Part shown: in pieces, positions 17,577 through 27,831 of the stretch
How the letters are laid out: each line of letters opens with the position of its first letter
How positions within the stretch are numbered: the stretch's first letter is position 1
Origin: an uncultured Hyphomonas sp.
GTDB taxonomy: Bacteria > Pseudomonadota > Alphaproteobacteria > Caulobacterales > Hyphomonadaceae
Length of the DNA stretch: 64,000 bases
Assembly: GCF_963678875.1 (NCBI RefSeq)
Contig: NZ_OY787457.1
Location: forward strand, 186,001 to 250,000
Reading direction: 5' to 3'
The notes under the pieces: model-generated
What the model was told of the DNA's origin: nothing
Database searches by the model: none
What the model saw: only the letters and a program-made list of their open reading frames with translations
Translations under genes and position numbers: made by a program

Positions 17577-18034
17577 GTCTCGCTGTCCGTCTTCGCCTGC
17601 CGGAACAGGTCCAGCTGGCGCGGGTCGACATAGCGCCGGCGCGATGGCTTTGTACGTCCGCGGCGGAAATAGAGATCGTCGGTATGATCTGCCGGTTCGG
17701 CGGCTTTCGCGTCGGCCTTCGGCGCCGGTCTGGCGGGCTTTTCCTTCACCGCGCCCGGCACGGCCAGTTTCCACCAGATGACGGCGACAACCGGGTTGCC
17801 CTTCTCGTCCTCATAGCGCTGGAGGTGGCCATGGGCGAGTGCGTCAGACGGGGCGAACATCGCGTCGGCCGCTTCGGCCGAAACGGTCAGCCAGTCGGTC
17901 GCCAGCTCGGCGACTTTGAGGTTGCCATCCAGCGTCGCAGCCAGCGCTTCGGCTTCGGCCAGCGTGCGCGCAGCCGGGGCCACCTTGGACAAGGCAGCGT
18001 CGAGGGTTTTACCGAGGGGATAAGCGTGGCTCAT
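17573..18034 (-). CDS. Hypothetical protein in mmcB operon
   Basis: 153 residues; family not recognised. The N-terminal half is Ala-rich and helical, the middle contains GNPVVAVIWWKLA, and the C-terminal third is Lys/Pro/Arg-rich with FRRGRTKPSRRRYVDPRQLDLF, a basic tail that could touch nucleic acid. It overlaps the 3' end of mmcB by 4 bp and must be read from the same SOS-type promoter, so a DNA-damage role is inferred from context only. Confidence 0.72.
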   Translation of the reverse strand: MSHAYPLGKTLDAALSKVAPAARTLAEAEALAATLDGNLKVAELATDWLTVSAEAADAMFAPSDALAHGHLQRYEDEKGNPVVAVIWWKLAVPGAVKEKPARPAPKADAKAAEPADHTDDLYFRRGRTKPSRRRYVDPRQLDLFRQAKTDSET

Positions 18035-18516
18035 AGGCCGCTGGAAGTAAGCGCTGCTTCGCTCGCCGTCCAGCCTGCATCCGCCGCTGCAGAAAGCCGC
18101 ATCGCAGCGAGACGGGCAAGGCGCAGGGTCACGGCCTTGCGCCGGGCAGGGGGGAGCTTGTCGGTCGGGGCCTCCCGGATGACCGCCGCGCCGAATGCAT
18201 CGGCCACGATCAGGCCGGCTTCTTCGGGGATCAGCGCCTGCGGGAAGTCATGGTCGACGGCGAACCAGAACCGGTCGCAGAAGGGCATGTATTCCGGCCA
18301 TTTGGCGTCCGACTGGAAATCCGGCACGCCGGACTTGATCTCCACGATCCAGACCTCGCCGCCGGGTCCGATGGCGGCAATATCCGCCCGGCGATTGTTG
18401 GCGAGGGTCATTTCCTGGATGCCGCAAAGACCGAGATCTGCCAGCAGGCGCAGCGATCCGCGCGCGATCGCGGCGGCGCGGGCAAGGTCTTCGGTCGTGT
18501 CGGCGCCATCGGGCAT
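18031..18516 (-). CDS. mmcB: MmcB family DNA repair protein
   Basis: 161 residues. MmcB is an alphaproteobacterial protein linked to mitomycin C resistance, with a PD-(D/E)XK-nuclease-like core. Seen: RRADI (Asp45), then WIVEIKSG (Glu59, Lys61), VPDFQSDAKWPEY and FCDRFWFAV. The D...ExK arrangement suits a nuclease. A perfect GTTC-N7-GTTC LexA box begins 10 bp upstream of the ATG. It is first gene of a two-gene unit with an overlapping hypothetical gene. Confidence 0.92.
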   Translation of the reverse strand: MPDGADTTEDLARAAAIARGSLRLLADLGLCGIQEMTLANNRRADIAAIGPGGEVWIVEIKSGVPDFQSDAKWPEYMPFCDRFWFAVDHDFPQALIPEEAGLIVADAFGAAVIREAPTDKLPPARRKAVTLRLARLAAMRLSAAADAGWTASEAALTSSGL

Positions 18517-18525
18517 GCGAGTCGT

Positions 18526-18540
18526 GTTCCGGTATTGTTC
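18526..18540. promoter_or_regulatory. LexA (SOS) box of mmcB
   Basis: GTTCCGGTATTGTTC is an exact match to the alphaproteobacterial LexA consensus GTTC-N7-GTTC. It lies 9 bp upstream of the mmcB start, where repressor binding would block transcription or its start. Confidence 0.85.
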
Positions 18541-18586
18541 CGGCCACCCTAGTCCCGCCCCGGCGGCAGGGTCAAGCGGGCGGCGT

Positions 18587-19363
18587 TCAGGCCGGAGGCG
18601 GCGGGGGCGAAGGCGGCAGCGCCTGGAGGTCCAGCCGGTGGGTCACTTCCATCCGCCCCTCGCGCACATAGCCCCGCGCCAGCACCGCAGTCCCCTCCGC
18701 CAGCTGGCAATAGGCTGCGGCGGTGTTGGCGATTTCCAGCGTCAGCGGACTGGCACGCAGGCTGAGTGCGCAGCTTGTGCCATAGTCCTCGGCGCCTTCC
18801 ATGGTGGTGATCGTGCCGTGCACCAGCTGGAAGCGTTCGAAGCTTTCCGGCAGGGCGGAGGCTTCGGCCACGCGGTAAGCCTGCTTCGCCCACAGGCCGC
18901 GCCGGCCCTCCCGCGCTTCTGCCTCCAGCGCCGGGAAGGTCTCGCTTCCGCCGGCGGTGTCCGGATAGACGCGCATCCGCGCGCCGCCCCGGCGGAGCAT
19001 TTCGGCATTCAGCCACAGGTCCGGCCCCAGCGCGTCGGTGGTGCGGACCTGGGCGAGCGCGCGGTCATACCGGTCCCGCGTCAGGCCGCCATAGAAGAGC
19101 TGGACCTCCCGGCCAAGTGCCATGTCCTCCAGCATGCGGCGGGCTTCTTCCTGAAAGGGTTCGCCCGCGCGCTCCTTCCAGGGACGGGCAGGGGCCTCGA
19201 TGCTGGCAAGGCGCACGCTCTGGCCGGTATCCAGCACCAGCGCATCGCCATCGATGATCCGCACCACGCGGCCATGCTCGCCCGGCTGCAGCGCATCCAG
19301 CGGATGCGGCTTTGCGCAGGCCCCCAGCAGGACGAGGCAGAGAAGGAGGAGAAACCGTTGCAT
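18587..19363 (-). CDS. Thermonuclease-like lipoprotein, catalytic Glu missing
   Basis: 258 residues. A signal sequence ends in lipobox LGAC (Cys16), followed by an SNase-like domain with RIIDGDALVL (35-44) and DRYDR (97-101), then an extra C-terminal region of about 110 residues ending in a proline run. The SNase Arg is R51 and the second Arg is R101. The position of the catalytic Glu (eight after R51) is Ala59 in IEAPA, so nuclease activity is doubtful. It may be a binding protein of the envelope. Confidence 0.82.
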   Translation of the reverse strand: MQRFLLLLCLVLLGACAKPHPLDALQPGEHGRVVRIIDGDALVLDTGQSVRLASIEAPARPWKERAGEPFQEEARRMLEDMALGREVQLFYGGLTRDRYDRALAQVRTTDALGPDLWLNAEMLRRGGARMRVYPDTAGGSETFPALEAEAREGRRGLWAKQAYRVAEASALPESFERFQLVHGTITTMEGAEDYGTSCALSLRASPLTLEIANTAAAYCQLAEGTAVLARGYVREGRMEVTHRLDLQALPPSPPPPPA

Positions 19364-19454
19364 ACCCGGAATGTCCTAGCATGCCGGGCGACTGCCGCCA
19401 GCCATCAAACCGGGTTCAACCCATTGACCAATTGCCTTATAGGTCGCTCCCGAC

Positions 19455-19531
19455 GGTCCCGTAGCTCAGCAGGATAGAGCAACAGATTCCTAATCTGTAG
19501 GTCGTGAGTTCGAATCTCGCCGGGATCGCCA
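19455..19531 (+). tRNA. tRNA-Arg (anticodon CCU)
   Basis: A full cloverleaf can be drawn: acceptor arm GGTCCCG with CGGGATC, D arm GCTC...GAGC, anticodon stem ACAGA/TCTGT with loop TTCCTAA (anticodon CCT, reading AGG), T arm GTGAG-TTCGAAT-CTCGC, discriminator G and encoded CCA (19529-19531). It is the only tRNA found in the window. No integrase gene or attachment repeat is visible next to it. Confidence 0.95.
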
Positions 19532-19563
19532 TTTTACAATCCCGGCGCGAAGGGTTTGTGGCA

Positions 19564-21378
19564 TCAATAGCCGAGGGCGAGGCCGTCCTTGCGCATTTCG
19601 CTGGCCGCGCCGTAGCTTTCGCCTGTGAACATGGTCGCCTGATAGCCGCCGAAGCCGCCATCGGTGCCGCCCACGGTCCAGCCCATCTTGGCCAGCAGTG
19701 CCTTTGTGGTTTCCGGCACGCCGGTCTCCAGCTTCAGTGTGCCGAGCCCCGGCGTGTAGACGCCCGTTGGCTGTGACGAGCCGTCATGGCGCCAGCGCGG
19801 ACAGTCACCTGCGGCCTGCAGGTCCAGGTCATAATCGACCATATTGAGGATGATCTGTGTCTGGCCCTGCGGCTGCATGCCGCCGCCCATGACGCCGAAG
19901 GCAAGCCATGGCTGGCCATTCTTCGTGGCAAAGCCGGGAATGATTGTGTGGAAGGGGCGCTTGTGCGGAGCATAGAGGTTCGGCGAGCCGTCCTGCAGGC
20001 TGAAACCCGCGCCGCGGTTCTGAAAGCTGAAGCCCAGCCCGTCCGGCATCAGGCCGGAGCCCATGCCCGCAAAGTTGGACTGGATCAGGCTGACCATCAT
20101 GCCGCTGGAATCGCTGACGGTCAGATAGGTCGTGCCGCCCTGGTTCGGGGCATCGCCCGGGAAGGCGCGGTCCATCGGGCGGTCCAGCCGGATCAGCGAT
20201 GCGCGCTGCATGCCGTAGGAATCGGAAAGCAGCATGTCCATGGGAATTTCAGCAAAGTCCGGGTCGGCGAACCAGCGCGCGCGGTCTTCGAAGGCGAGGC
20301 GCTTGGCTTCGGCCTGGAGGTGGATCGACTGAGCCGACATGAGGCCCGCAGCGCGCATGTCGAAATTCTTCAGGATAGAGAGCATCTGGAGCGTGGTTGG
20401 CCCCTGGCTGTTCGGCGGCATGCCGTAGACCGTGACACCGGCGCGATAGTCGACATGGTTCGGCTCGACCCATTTGGCATGCTGCGCTGCGAGGTCCGCG
20501 CGCGTCATCCAGCCGCCGATGCGCTTGAAATAAGCTTCGATCGTGTCGGCGATCGGACCGTCATAATAGGCGTCCCGGCCGCCCTCGCCGATCATCCGCA
20601 GGGTGCGCGCGAGGTCGGGATTACGGACGATCTCGCCTTCCACAGGCGTGCGTCCGCGTGTGTAGTAGATGGCTTTGATGTTCTCGACTTCCTCAATGCC
20701 GGAATCCGGGCGGAGGAAGTAGGCCATGTCGCTTTTCATACGGTCCGCGATCATCAGGCCGATGGGCATGCCTTCCTCGGCGACATCCGCAGCAGGCTGC
20801 ATCAGATCCTTCCAGGGCAGCTTTCCGTAGCGCTGGTGCATCGTCCACCAGGCATCGACGGCACCGGGCACGGTCACGGCTGCGGCGCCGTGGAAGGGAA
20901 CGCGGCCGCGCGGTGATTTCTCCCGCAGCGTCTCCAGCGACAAGCCGGCGGGTGAATGTCCGGACCCATTGAGGCCGACGACCTTGCCGAGCGCCGGATC
21001 CCACATGAGGCAGAAGGCGTCGCCGCCGATTCCGTTCGCCGTCGGCTCGACTACGCCGAGGGTGGCGTTGGCGGCGATCGCGGCATCAACCGCCGATCCG
21101 CCCTTGCGGAGTATGTCGATGGCCACCAGCGTCGCGCGCGGATGCGATGTGGCTGCCACCCCGTTCATGCCCCAGACGACGGAGCGGGAGGCAAATGGCG
21201 AGCCTGCCAGGCGATCACCCGAATAGATCGTGTCGCTGAGCGGCGAGGGCGGGGGTTCCGGCGGCGGCGCAGGCTGGGCCGCCGGTAGTTCCGCCGCGGA
21301 TGTCGGCGGGGTAGCACAGGCGGAGAGCGCCAGGGCGGCCGTAGCTGGCCCGGTGAGAAGGAATTGTCTGCGTTTCAT
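19564..21378 (-). CDS. ggt: Gamma-glutamyltransferase
   Basis: 604 residues. This periplasmic Ntn-hydrolase transfers or hydrolyses gamma-glutamyl groups (glutathione breakdown) and self-cleaves into large and small subunits. MKRRQFLLTGPATAALALSAC is a signal with a lipobox-like or Tat-like start. The nucleophile Thr is in NQGGTTYLTVSD, and the small subunit has GMGSGLMPDG and FGVMGGGMQPQG. The ATG at 21378 is chosen because the 25 upstream codons do not look like a signal sequence. Confidence 0.93.
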   Translation of the reverse strand: MKRRQFLLTGPATAALALSACATPPTSAAELPAAQPAPPPEPPPSPLSDTIYSGDRLAGSPFASRSVVWGMNGVAATSHPRATLVAIDILRKGGSAVDAAIAANATLGVVEPTANGIGGDAFCLMWDPALGKVVGLNGSGHSPAGLSLETLREKSPRGRVPFHGAAAVTVPGAVDAWWTMHQRYGKLPWKDLMQPAADVAEEGMPIGLMIADRMKSDMAYFLRPDSGIEEVENIKAIYYTRGRTPVEGEIVRNPDLARTLRMIGEGGRDAYYDGPIADTIEAYFKRIGGWMTRADLAAQHAKWVEPNHVDYRAGVTVYGMPPNSQGPTTLQMLSILKNFDMRAAGLMSAQSIHLQAEAKRLAFEDRARWFADPDFAEIPMDMLLSDSYGMQRASLIRLDRPMDRAFPGDAPNQGGTTYLTVSDSSGMMVSLIQSNFAGMGSGLMPDGLGFSFQNRGAGFSLQDGSPNLYAPHKRPFHTIIPGFATKNGQPWLAFGVMGGGMQPQGQTQIILNMVDYDLDLQAAGDCPRWRHDGSSQPTGVYTPGLGTLKLETGVPETTKALLAKMGWTVGGTDGGFGGYQATMFTGESYGAASEMRKDGLALGY

Positions 21379-21592
21379 GATGAGGTCTTCAACAGGGGAG
21401 GGTGAGGGGAAGACCCTGACCTCAATGCGCCCCGCTTTGAACCTCAAGCACAAGCGGCATTCCTTGCGAACTCGGTTCCGGAATGCCCGATTGTTGTCGG
21501 CTGCCGGACGGCAGCGCCATTTTATGCGGCACCCGTTCCGTCAGGGGGCGCATGCAGAATGTCCGTCGTGTGTGGATTGCACGCTTTCTGCG

Positions 21593-22015
21593 TTAGCGCG
21601 CAAACAGTTGTGACAGGTCCTGAAATGCCTTCATTTCAATCGCGTTCCCTGAAGGGTCGCGGAAGAACATGGTGGCCTGTTCCCCGGCCTGCCCCTTGAA
21701 CCGGATATAGGGTTCGATGATGAAGTCCGTGCCGGCTGCGGTCAGCTTGTCGGCCAATTCCTGCCAGTCCGACATTTCCAGCACCACGCCGAAATGCGGC
21801 ACGGGCACATCATGACCATCGACGCTGTTGCCTGGATCTCCGGTCTTGGCAGAGTCTGGAACAAGATGGGTGACGATCTGGTGGCCGTAGAAATCGAAGT
21901 CGATCCATTCCGGCGCGCTGCGTCCTTCCGGGCAGCCTATCAGGCCGCCATAGAAGTTCCGGGCAGCGTCCAGGTCGTGGACAGGAAAGGCCAGATGAAA
22001 AGGTCGAAGCGGCAT
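21593..22015 (-). CDS. VOC family (glyoxalase/dioxygenase fold) protein
   Basis: 140 residues of the vicinal-oxygen-chelate fold: FHLAFPVHDLDAARNFY at the start with the first metal His, HFGVVLE in the middle with a second His, and FFRDPSGNAIEMKAF at the end with the Glu ligand. The substrate is unknown. It stands alone between ggt and the autotransporter. Confidence 0.88.
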   Translation of the reverse strand: MPLRPFHLAFPVHDLDAARNFYGGLIGCPEGRSAPEWIDFDFYGHQIVTHLVPDSAKTGDPGNSVDGHDVPVPHFGVVLEMSDWQELADKLTAAGTDFIIEPYIRFKGQAGEQATMFFRDPSGNAIEMKAFQDLSQLFAR

Positions 22016-22157
22016 GACACCTCCAAATGTCCAAATCAGCCAGCCTTATGACCCACGTCGCCGGATGTGCCTAGCGGTCTATTGACGGAAGACAGCCGAA
22101 GGCGCGGGCCTGCCTCAGATATGCTCAGCCGGGATACGTTCAGCCGGTAGGGGAAAG

Positions 22158-22185
22158 GGCCGGCTGCGATTGCCCGCAGCCGGCC
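22158..22185 (-). terminator. Hairpin after the autotransporter gene
   Basis: A perfect 11-bp stem, GGCCGGCTGCG (22158-22168) and CGCAGCCGGCC (22175-22185), with a 6-nt loop, lies 22 bp beyond the stop of the minus-strand autotransporter. The following tract on that strand is CTTTCCCC rather than a clean T run, so termination is likely but not certain. Confidence 0.6.
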
Positions 22186-22206
22186 GCCATTCCCGGGGAT
22201 CAGGTC

Positions 22207-25200
22207 TTACCAGACCAGATTCACACCGACCATCAACTGCTGAGCATCATAGTTCGGCGAGTTGTAGCGGCCCGTATATTCCAGCTCGATGCCAACGCGG
22301 TCGCTCACCTTGCGACGGGCGTTGAACCCGTAATTGTAGGTGTCGAGACCGCGGCTGGTCGACTGGGTCTGCCAGACGGCATCGCCGAGCCAGACGGCAC
22401 GCTCCACCGTCGGGTCTGCGCCGATATCCCGTGTCCAGTCAGCGAACACGGCGACATCCGTCCCGGCGACCTTGCGGGCGATTTCCGCACCCAGTTTGGA
22501 TTGCAGCGTATTGCGGCTTTCCGCTTCGAGTGTGAGGCGGGCCTCATTCAGATTGCCCACTTCTGCGTATTTGTGGACATTGAGGAAGGCCGTGCGCAGG
22601 CCGCCGATGGCATAGACGCTTGTCTCACCGATGGTTGCCGCCTTGTAGCGGGCCTCGATCTGGGCATGCGTCATGGAAACCGGCTTGTCCGACTTGGTGT
22701 AGGCAACGGTGCCTGGGAACACGGTCGTGCGGTTGGTTTTCACAGCTGCCTTGGTGTGGCCGACGAGACCGGACAGGGTCAGGCGCGTCGTCACAGCGCG
22801 GCTGCCATAGAGATAGGCAGACAGCATCTGATTGGTCGCACCGTTTGCGGTGTCGGTGTAGATCTCGGCCGTCTTGTAGCTGCCGGCGACACCGACGCGC
22901 AGATCATGGCGGTTGATGAAGGTCGCCCCGATCGTGACGCCATAGACGTCTTCGTCGAAGCCCATGCCGGCTGCGTCCGGATCATAGCTGGCACCGCGCG
23001 CATCTGCACGCGACCAGAGATGAACGCCGTTCTTCAGCTCGGTATCGACCCCGCCCAGGCCAGTATCTCCCTGCGCGGCTGACAGGATCATGCTGTCTGA
23101 ACCGGCAATGATGGATTCGGTGCTTTCCAGGACGTGGGCGTGAATATCGCCGGACAGGGACGCAAGGGCTGCGTTGATCTGCGAGGCGGTCATGCCGTTG
23201 AAGTTCTCGAACATGTCCGTAAGCACACCGGTCGTGGTCTGACCGTTCGCCGTTGCCCGGTCGAGTGCCGTGGCCGCTGCAACCGAATTGGTCCGCATCC
23301 CGCCACTTTGAGCAAGAACGCGCAGGCTTTCCGGGACAAGTGCCAGCTGGATGGAGTCCGGATTGTAGATCAGGTTGAACCGGGTGTTCGCCGGAATGCC
23401 ATCAGCCGGTTGGTCGATCGCATCGAACGTGCCGGCTATATTGTCGGCTGTCACCACTGTGAACACGTCGCCGATTTCCGCGTCGAAATCATTGTTCGCG
23501 TCACCGGAGATGCTCCGCATGATCGGATTGATCGTGCCGTTCGCCGTGAAGGTTGCGCCTGTACCGGTCAGGACCAGCCGGTCATATGATCCGGCGCCGC
23601 CCGCGACCGAATAGGTGCGCCCGTCAATCTCGGTGAAGAAGGTCGATCCGTCATTGAGCGTGACATCGCCAGCGACGAAAAGCGTACCGGGTGAGTTGCC
23701 CGGCTTCAGCATGCCGCCCGAAAGGACGAGGACGTTGCCGTCCACGGTGCCCGAGCCAAGCAGGGAAGCGCCATCCGCAACGGTCAGCAGGTTGGAGCCC
23801 AACACGCCGTTCACGTCCAAAGAGCCTGCCTCAACGAAGCTGTTGCCGCCAATTTGGGACGTCCCGGCAATGCGCAGGATGCCGTCGCCGTATTTGCGCA
23901 GACCGCCCGTGCCGCTCAGGCTCCCGTTAAAGGTCCCATCAAAATACTGACTGAACTCGATCGTGCCGTTGTTCAGGATGTCACCCTGAAGCGATCTCGT
24001 GTTGCCGATCAATGTGCCTTGCTGGATGGTGGTCCCGCCGGTGTATGTGTTGGTGCCGCTCAGCCAGAGGGATCCGGTGCCTGCCAGGTTCAAAGCGCCG
24101 TTTCCGGACACATTCCCGTACCAGTTCATTTGACCGTTTTGCACATCCACAGTGGAGTTGGCGTCCTGCACGATCATGTCATGATAGGAACTGAACGAGC
24201 TTCTATCCTGCAGGAAGGTTCCGTTCCCGATCGTGAGCGGGCCTCCGCCGAGATTCGCGTCATTGTATGCGACCAGCGTGCCTTCCAGGATCGTGAATCC
24301 GCCCTGGTTGGTGTTGTTCCCGGCGAGGTACAACATCCCCGCGCCGGTTTTGCTGATGGTGCCGGCGCCGGTGAATTGGCCGAGGAGCTCGATCACATTG
24401 CCTTCGGTATCGATGGTGCCGCCCTGAGACTGCACGGTGAAGTCCGTGAGGGCAAAGGTGTCCATGGCGAACTGAAGCGTCCCGCCGACAAAGTTCGGGT
24501 TCACCTGCGACGCGCCAAGCTGGGCAGCGGTATAATAAGTGCTGCCGGTGTCGATGTCCGGAATGGAGGGCTGCGCAGACGGATTTTCGAGGCCGCTACC
24601 ATCCACGACGGAAGAGCCGGCAGGCACACTGTTCAGTGCGACCGACGAAAATGTCAGATAGCCGCCAACGCCGAAATATTCGCCATTCCCGGTGGCAATC
24701 ACGGAAACCTTGTCGAAGAAGTTCGTATCGTTGATCGCCCCGATGAAATGCTCGGTCCCGCCGATGGTGTTGGAGATGCCGCCCAGCAACAACGGATCGG
24801 AAGTGCCGAAACGCAGGTACACTTCGGACGCATTGGTTGAATTGCCGTCCGGCGTGGGGTTGCCGGAAGCACAGCATGTGCCCCAGTCATTCACCAGGGT
24901 GCCGAGCGCGTTCATGGTGAATGGCGTCGTGCCGTCGGCCTCGTAGAATTCATACGTGTAGCCCTTGGACTCAGCATCTGCGAAAGTACCGTTGTGGCTG
25001 TTGCCCCAATTGGTGAAGCCGTCTCTGCCAGCATCACCATTCTCATTGTTCGTGGCCGGACTACCGCCACGGAACGTCTTTACGGTGACGCCTGGCGCAC
25101 CGTTTGTGCCGAGCACCAGGAAGCTGCTTCCGGTGGTGTTCAGGATGTCAAATGCATAGATATGCGAGGTGCGGTTTGCGCCGGGATTGTCGGCATTATA

Positions 25201-25407
25201 AGCCGCGTCGGCCGCTGCGACCGTATCCTCGAACGTCTCGATACCAGCGTCCACATCATCATTGAAGTAAACGGCAGGTTCGGCTGCGGCCGTACCTGAG
25301 CAGAGTATCGCTGCGGTGATAGCGGTGAGGGATGCTGCCGCGAAAGAGCGCGCAAGCATCCGGTTGCGCCCGCCGAAGCTGGGCGCACTACGAGTGTATT
25401 GTTTCAT
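22207..25407 (-). CDS. Autotransporter outer-membrane beta-barrel protein
   Basis: 1066 residues, a type Va secretion protein. A signal peptide (about 1-42, ending near GTAAAEP) leads into a passenger with its own N-terminal domain (43-270). From about 320 to 610 there are autotransporter-associated beta-strand repeats (GTISKTGAGMLYLAGNN, GTGSLWLSGTNTYTGGT, GDGILRIAGTS), which form a beta helix. The final 270 residues are the barrel, ending in NLVW with the terminal aromatic residue needed for BAM insertion. Passenger function is unknown; adhesion is common in this class. GGAG precedes the start. Confidence 0.92.
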   Translation of the reverse strand: MKQYTRSAPSFGGRNRMLARSFAAASLTAITAAILCSGTAAAEPAVYFNDDVDAGIETFEDTVAAADAAYNADNPGANRTSHIYAFDILNTTGSSFLVLGTNGAPGVTVKTFRGGSPATNNENGDAGRDGFTNWGNSHNGTFADAESKGYTYEFYEADGTTPFTMNALGTLVNDWGTCCASGNPTPDGNSTNASEVYLRFGTSDPLLLGGISNTIGGTEHFIGAINDTNFFDKVSVIATGNGEYFGVGGYLTFSSVALNSVPAGSSVVDGSGLENPSAQPSIPDIDTGSTYYTAAQLGASQVNPNFVGGTLQFAMDTFALTDFTVQSQGGTIDTEGNVIELLGQFTGAGTISKTGAGMLYLAGNNTNQGGFTILEGTLVAYNDANLGGGPLTIGNGTFLQDRSSFSSYHDMIVQDANSTVDVQNGQMNWYGNVSGNGALNLAGTGSLWLSGTNTYTGGTTIQQGTLIGNTRSLQGDILNNGTIEFSQYFDGTFNGSLSGTGGLRKYGDGILRIAGTSQIGGNSFVEAGSLDVNGVLGSNLLTVADGASLLGSGTVDGNVLVLSGGMLKPGNSPGTLFVAGDVTLNDGSTFFTEIDGRTYSVAGGAGSYDRLVLTGTGATFTANGTINPIMRSISGDANNDFDAEIGDVFTVVTADNIAGTFDAIDQPADGIPANTRFNLIYNPDSIQLALVPESLRVLAQSGGMRTNSVAAATALDRATANGQTTTGVLTDMFENFNGMTASQINAALASLSGDIHAHVLESTESIIAGSDSMILSAAQGDTGLGGVDTELKNGVHLWSRADARGASYDPDAAGMGFDEDVYGVTIGATFINRHDLRVGVAGSYKTAEIYTDTANGATNQMLSAYLYGSRAVTTRLTLSGLVGHTKAAVKTNRTTVFPGTVAYTKSDKPVSMTHAQIEARYKAATIGETSVYAIGGLRTAFLNVHKYAEVGNLNEARLTLEAESRNTLQSKLGAEIARKVAGTDVAVFADWTRDIGADPTVERAVWLGDAVWQTQSTSRGLDTYNYGFNARRKVSDRVGIELEYTGRYNSPNYDAQQLMVGVNLVW

Positions 25408-25828
25408 GAATTAACTCCGGGAAGACTCAACTTTTAAGGGCGGTATTTGTTGTGTTTTCCATCATACCTTTAAGTGGGATGAGTACGCCTGCATGGTGAA
25501 TGACAGGTTACGGATTATCCATTTTGGCGAGCGGAACGTTACGCGAAAGGACGTCTAATTTAACGGGTAACCAGAGTCTGAACGGAATTCCGGTGTCGCA
25601 GGTGTCAAATGCGCACAGTTCGTATCTGCAATAACATATATAGTTCTGGAGATCGCGGCGGGGTGCCGGCTCCGGATTGCGGGGCGAAGCGCCAGACTGC
25701 CCCAACGTCGCCTTACTGCTTTACGGCAGAACCTGAATTATACATACCGCACCACGGCCGGTGCAACCAAAGGAAGACGTCAGCGCGTGATGCCCGGTAA
25801 GGTTCGGGAAAGGTCCGTTTACAGAATA
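25408..25828. other. 421-bp intergenic region upstream of the autotransporter
   Basis: I see no convincing gene here; the short open frames lack ribosome-binding sites and family features. The part next to the autotransporter (25430-25640) is AT-richer than its surroundings and presumably holds that gene's promoter. The other end borders the stop of the 3-hydroxybutyryl-CoA dehydrogenase gene. Confidence 0.6.
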
Positions 25829-26707
<879 letters not shown>

Positions 26708-26840
26708 CCGGTTTCGCCCTGAGTCTTTTTACAAGCCTTGTGACATATCCTGTTTGTGCAGTGCGTCAAAGATCAAGTCAGCACATCAGGCCGGGGCGGA
26801 ATTGACGGCCAGTGCACGCGACATGTTGCTTCCGGACAAC

Positions 26841-26867
26841 AAAAAGCCCGGCACTGGCCGGGCTTTT
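26841..26867 (-). terminator. Rho-independent terminator after etfA
   Basis: The 7-bp stem GCCCGGC (26846-26852) and GCCGGGC (26857-26863) has a 4-nt loop and A5 and T4 on its flanks, so on the minus strand a run of five T follows the hairpin. It lies 26 bp beyond the etfA stop. Confidence 0.88.
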
Positions 26868-26892
26868 CGCTTAAGGGGTGATTTCGGTTCGC

Positions 26893-27831
26893 TTACAGCG
26901 CGCCGGTCAGTTCCGGAACGGCGACGAACAGGTCAGCGACCAGGCCGTAATCGGAAACCTGGAAGATCGGGGCTTCCTCATCCTTGTTGATGGCGACGAT
27001 GACTTTGGAGTCCTTCATGCCGGCAAGGTGCTGGATGGCGCCGGAGATGCCGATGGCAACATACAGTTCAGGCGCGACGATCTTGCCGGTCTGGCCGACC
27101 TGGTAGTCGTTCGGGGCGTAGCCAGCGTCCACAGCCGCACGCGAAGCGCCGACAGCGGCGCCGAGCTTGTCGGCCAGCGGGAAGATGACTTCCTGGAACT
27201 TCTCGGCAGAGCCGAGGGCACGGCCACCGGAGACGACGCGCTTGGCGCCTGCGAGTTCCGGACGATCCGACTTCACCATTTCTTCCGAAACGAATTCCGA
27301 CTTGAACGGGCCTGCCGGGGCATCGACCGTTTCGACCGAAGCCGAGCCGTCATTGCCGGCAGCGTCGAAGGCCGTACCGCGCACGGTGATGACTTTCTTC
27401 GCATCAGCCGACTTCACAGTCATGATGGCGTTACCGGCATAGATCGGACGCTCGAAGGTCTCGGCATCCACGACACCGGTGATCTCGGAGATCTGCATCA
27501 CGTCGAGCTTTGCCGCGACGCGCGGTGCCATGTTCTTGCCGGCCGTCGTGGCGGCGAAGAAGACGGCGTCATAGCCGCTCATCAGCGGGACGATCAGCGC
27601 TTCCATCGGCTCAGCGAGCTGTTTGGCAACGCTTGCGCCGTCAGCGTGCAGCACCTTGCGCACACCGGCCACTTTCGCAGCCGCAGCGGCCACATCGCCA
27701 GCGCCTTCTCCGGCAACCAGCACATCCACATCGCCGCCAAACTTGGCAGCAGCGGTCACGACCTTGTTGGTGGCGTCCGAAAGGGCCGCATTGTCGTGTT
27801 CAGCAATTACGAGCACAGCCATATCAGACAA
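26893..27831 (-). CDS. etfA: Electron transfer flavoprotein, alpha subunit
   Basis: 312 residues. With EtfB it carries electrons from acyl-CoA dehydrogenases to ETF-ubiquinone oxidoreductase. The C-terminal FAD domain shows VVSGGRALGSAEKFQ, GASRAAVDAGYAP, QVGQTGKIVAPELYVAIGISGAIQH and INKDEEAPIFQVSDYGLV. It overlaps the end of etfB by 8 bp. Confidence 0.97.
   Translation of the reverse strand: MSDMAVLVIAEHDNAALSDATNKVVTAAAKFGGDVDVLVAGEGAGDVAAAAAKVAGVRKVLHADGASVAKQLAEPMEALIVPLMSGYDAVFFAATTAGKNMAPRVAAKLDVMQISEITGVVDAETFERPIYAGNAIMTVKSADAKKVITVRGTAFDAAGNDGSASVETVDAPAGPFKSEFVSEEMVKSDRPELAGAKRVVSGGRALGSAEKFQEVIFPLADKLGAAVGASRAAVDAGYAPNDYQVGQTGKIVAPELYVAIGISGAIQHLAGMKDSKVIVAINKDEEAPIFQVSDYGLVADLFVAVPELTGAL

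Noticed and set aside
17420..19477. 685-codon plus-strand frame across mmcB and the SNase-like lipoprotein
   Set aside because: It crosses three well-supported genes on the other strand and a LexA box, and encodes low-complexity Arg/Ala/Ser-rich sequence.
19455..19563. tRNA-Arg as integration site of a genomic island
   Set aside because: No integrase and no repeat of the tRNA 3' end were found in the window; both flanking genes look like core genes.
25508..25800. Short ORFs in the gap upstream of the autotransporter
   Set aside because: They lack ribosome-binding sites and coding character, and overlap the likely promoter region.
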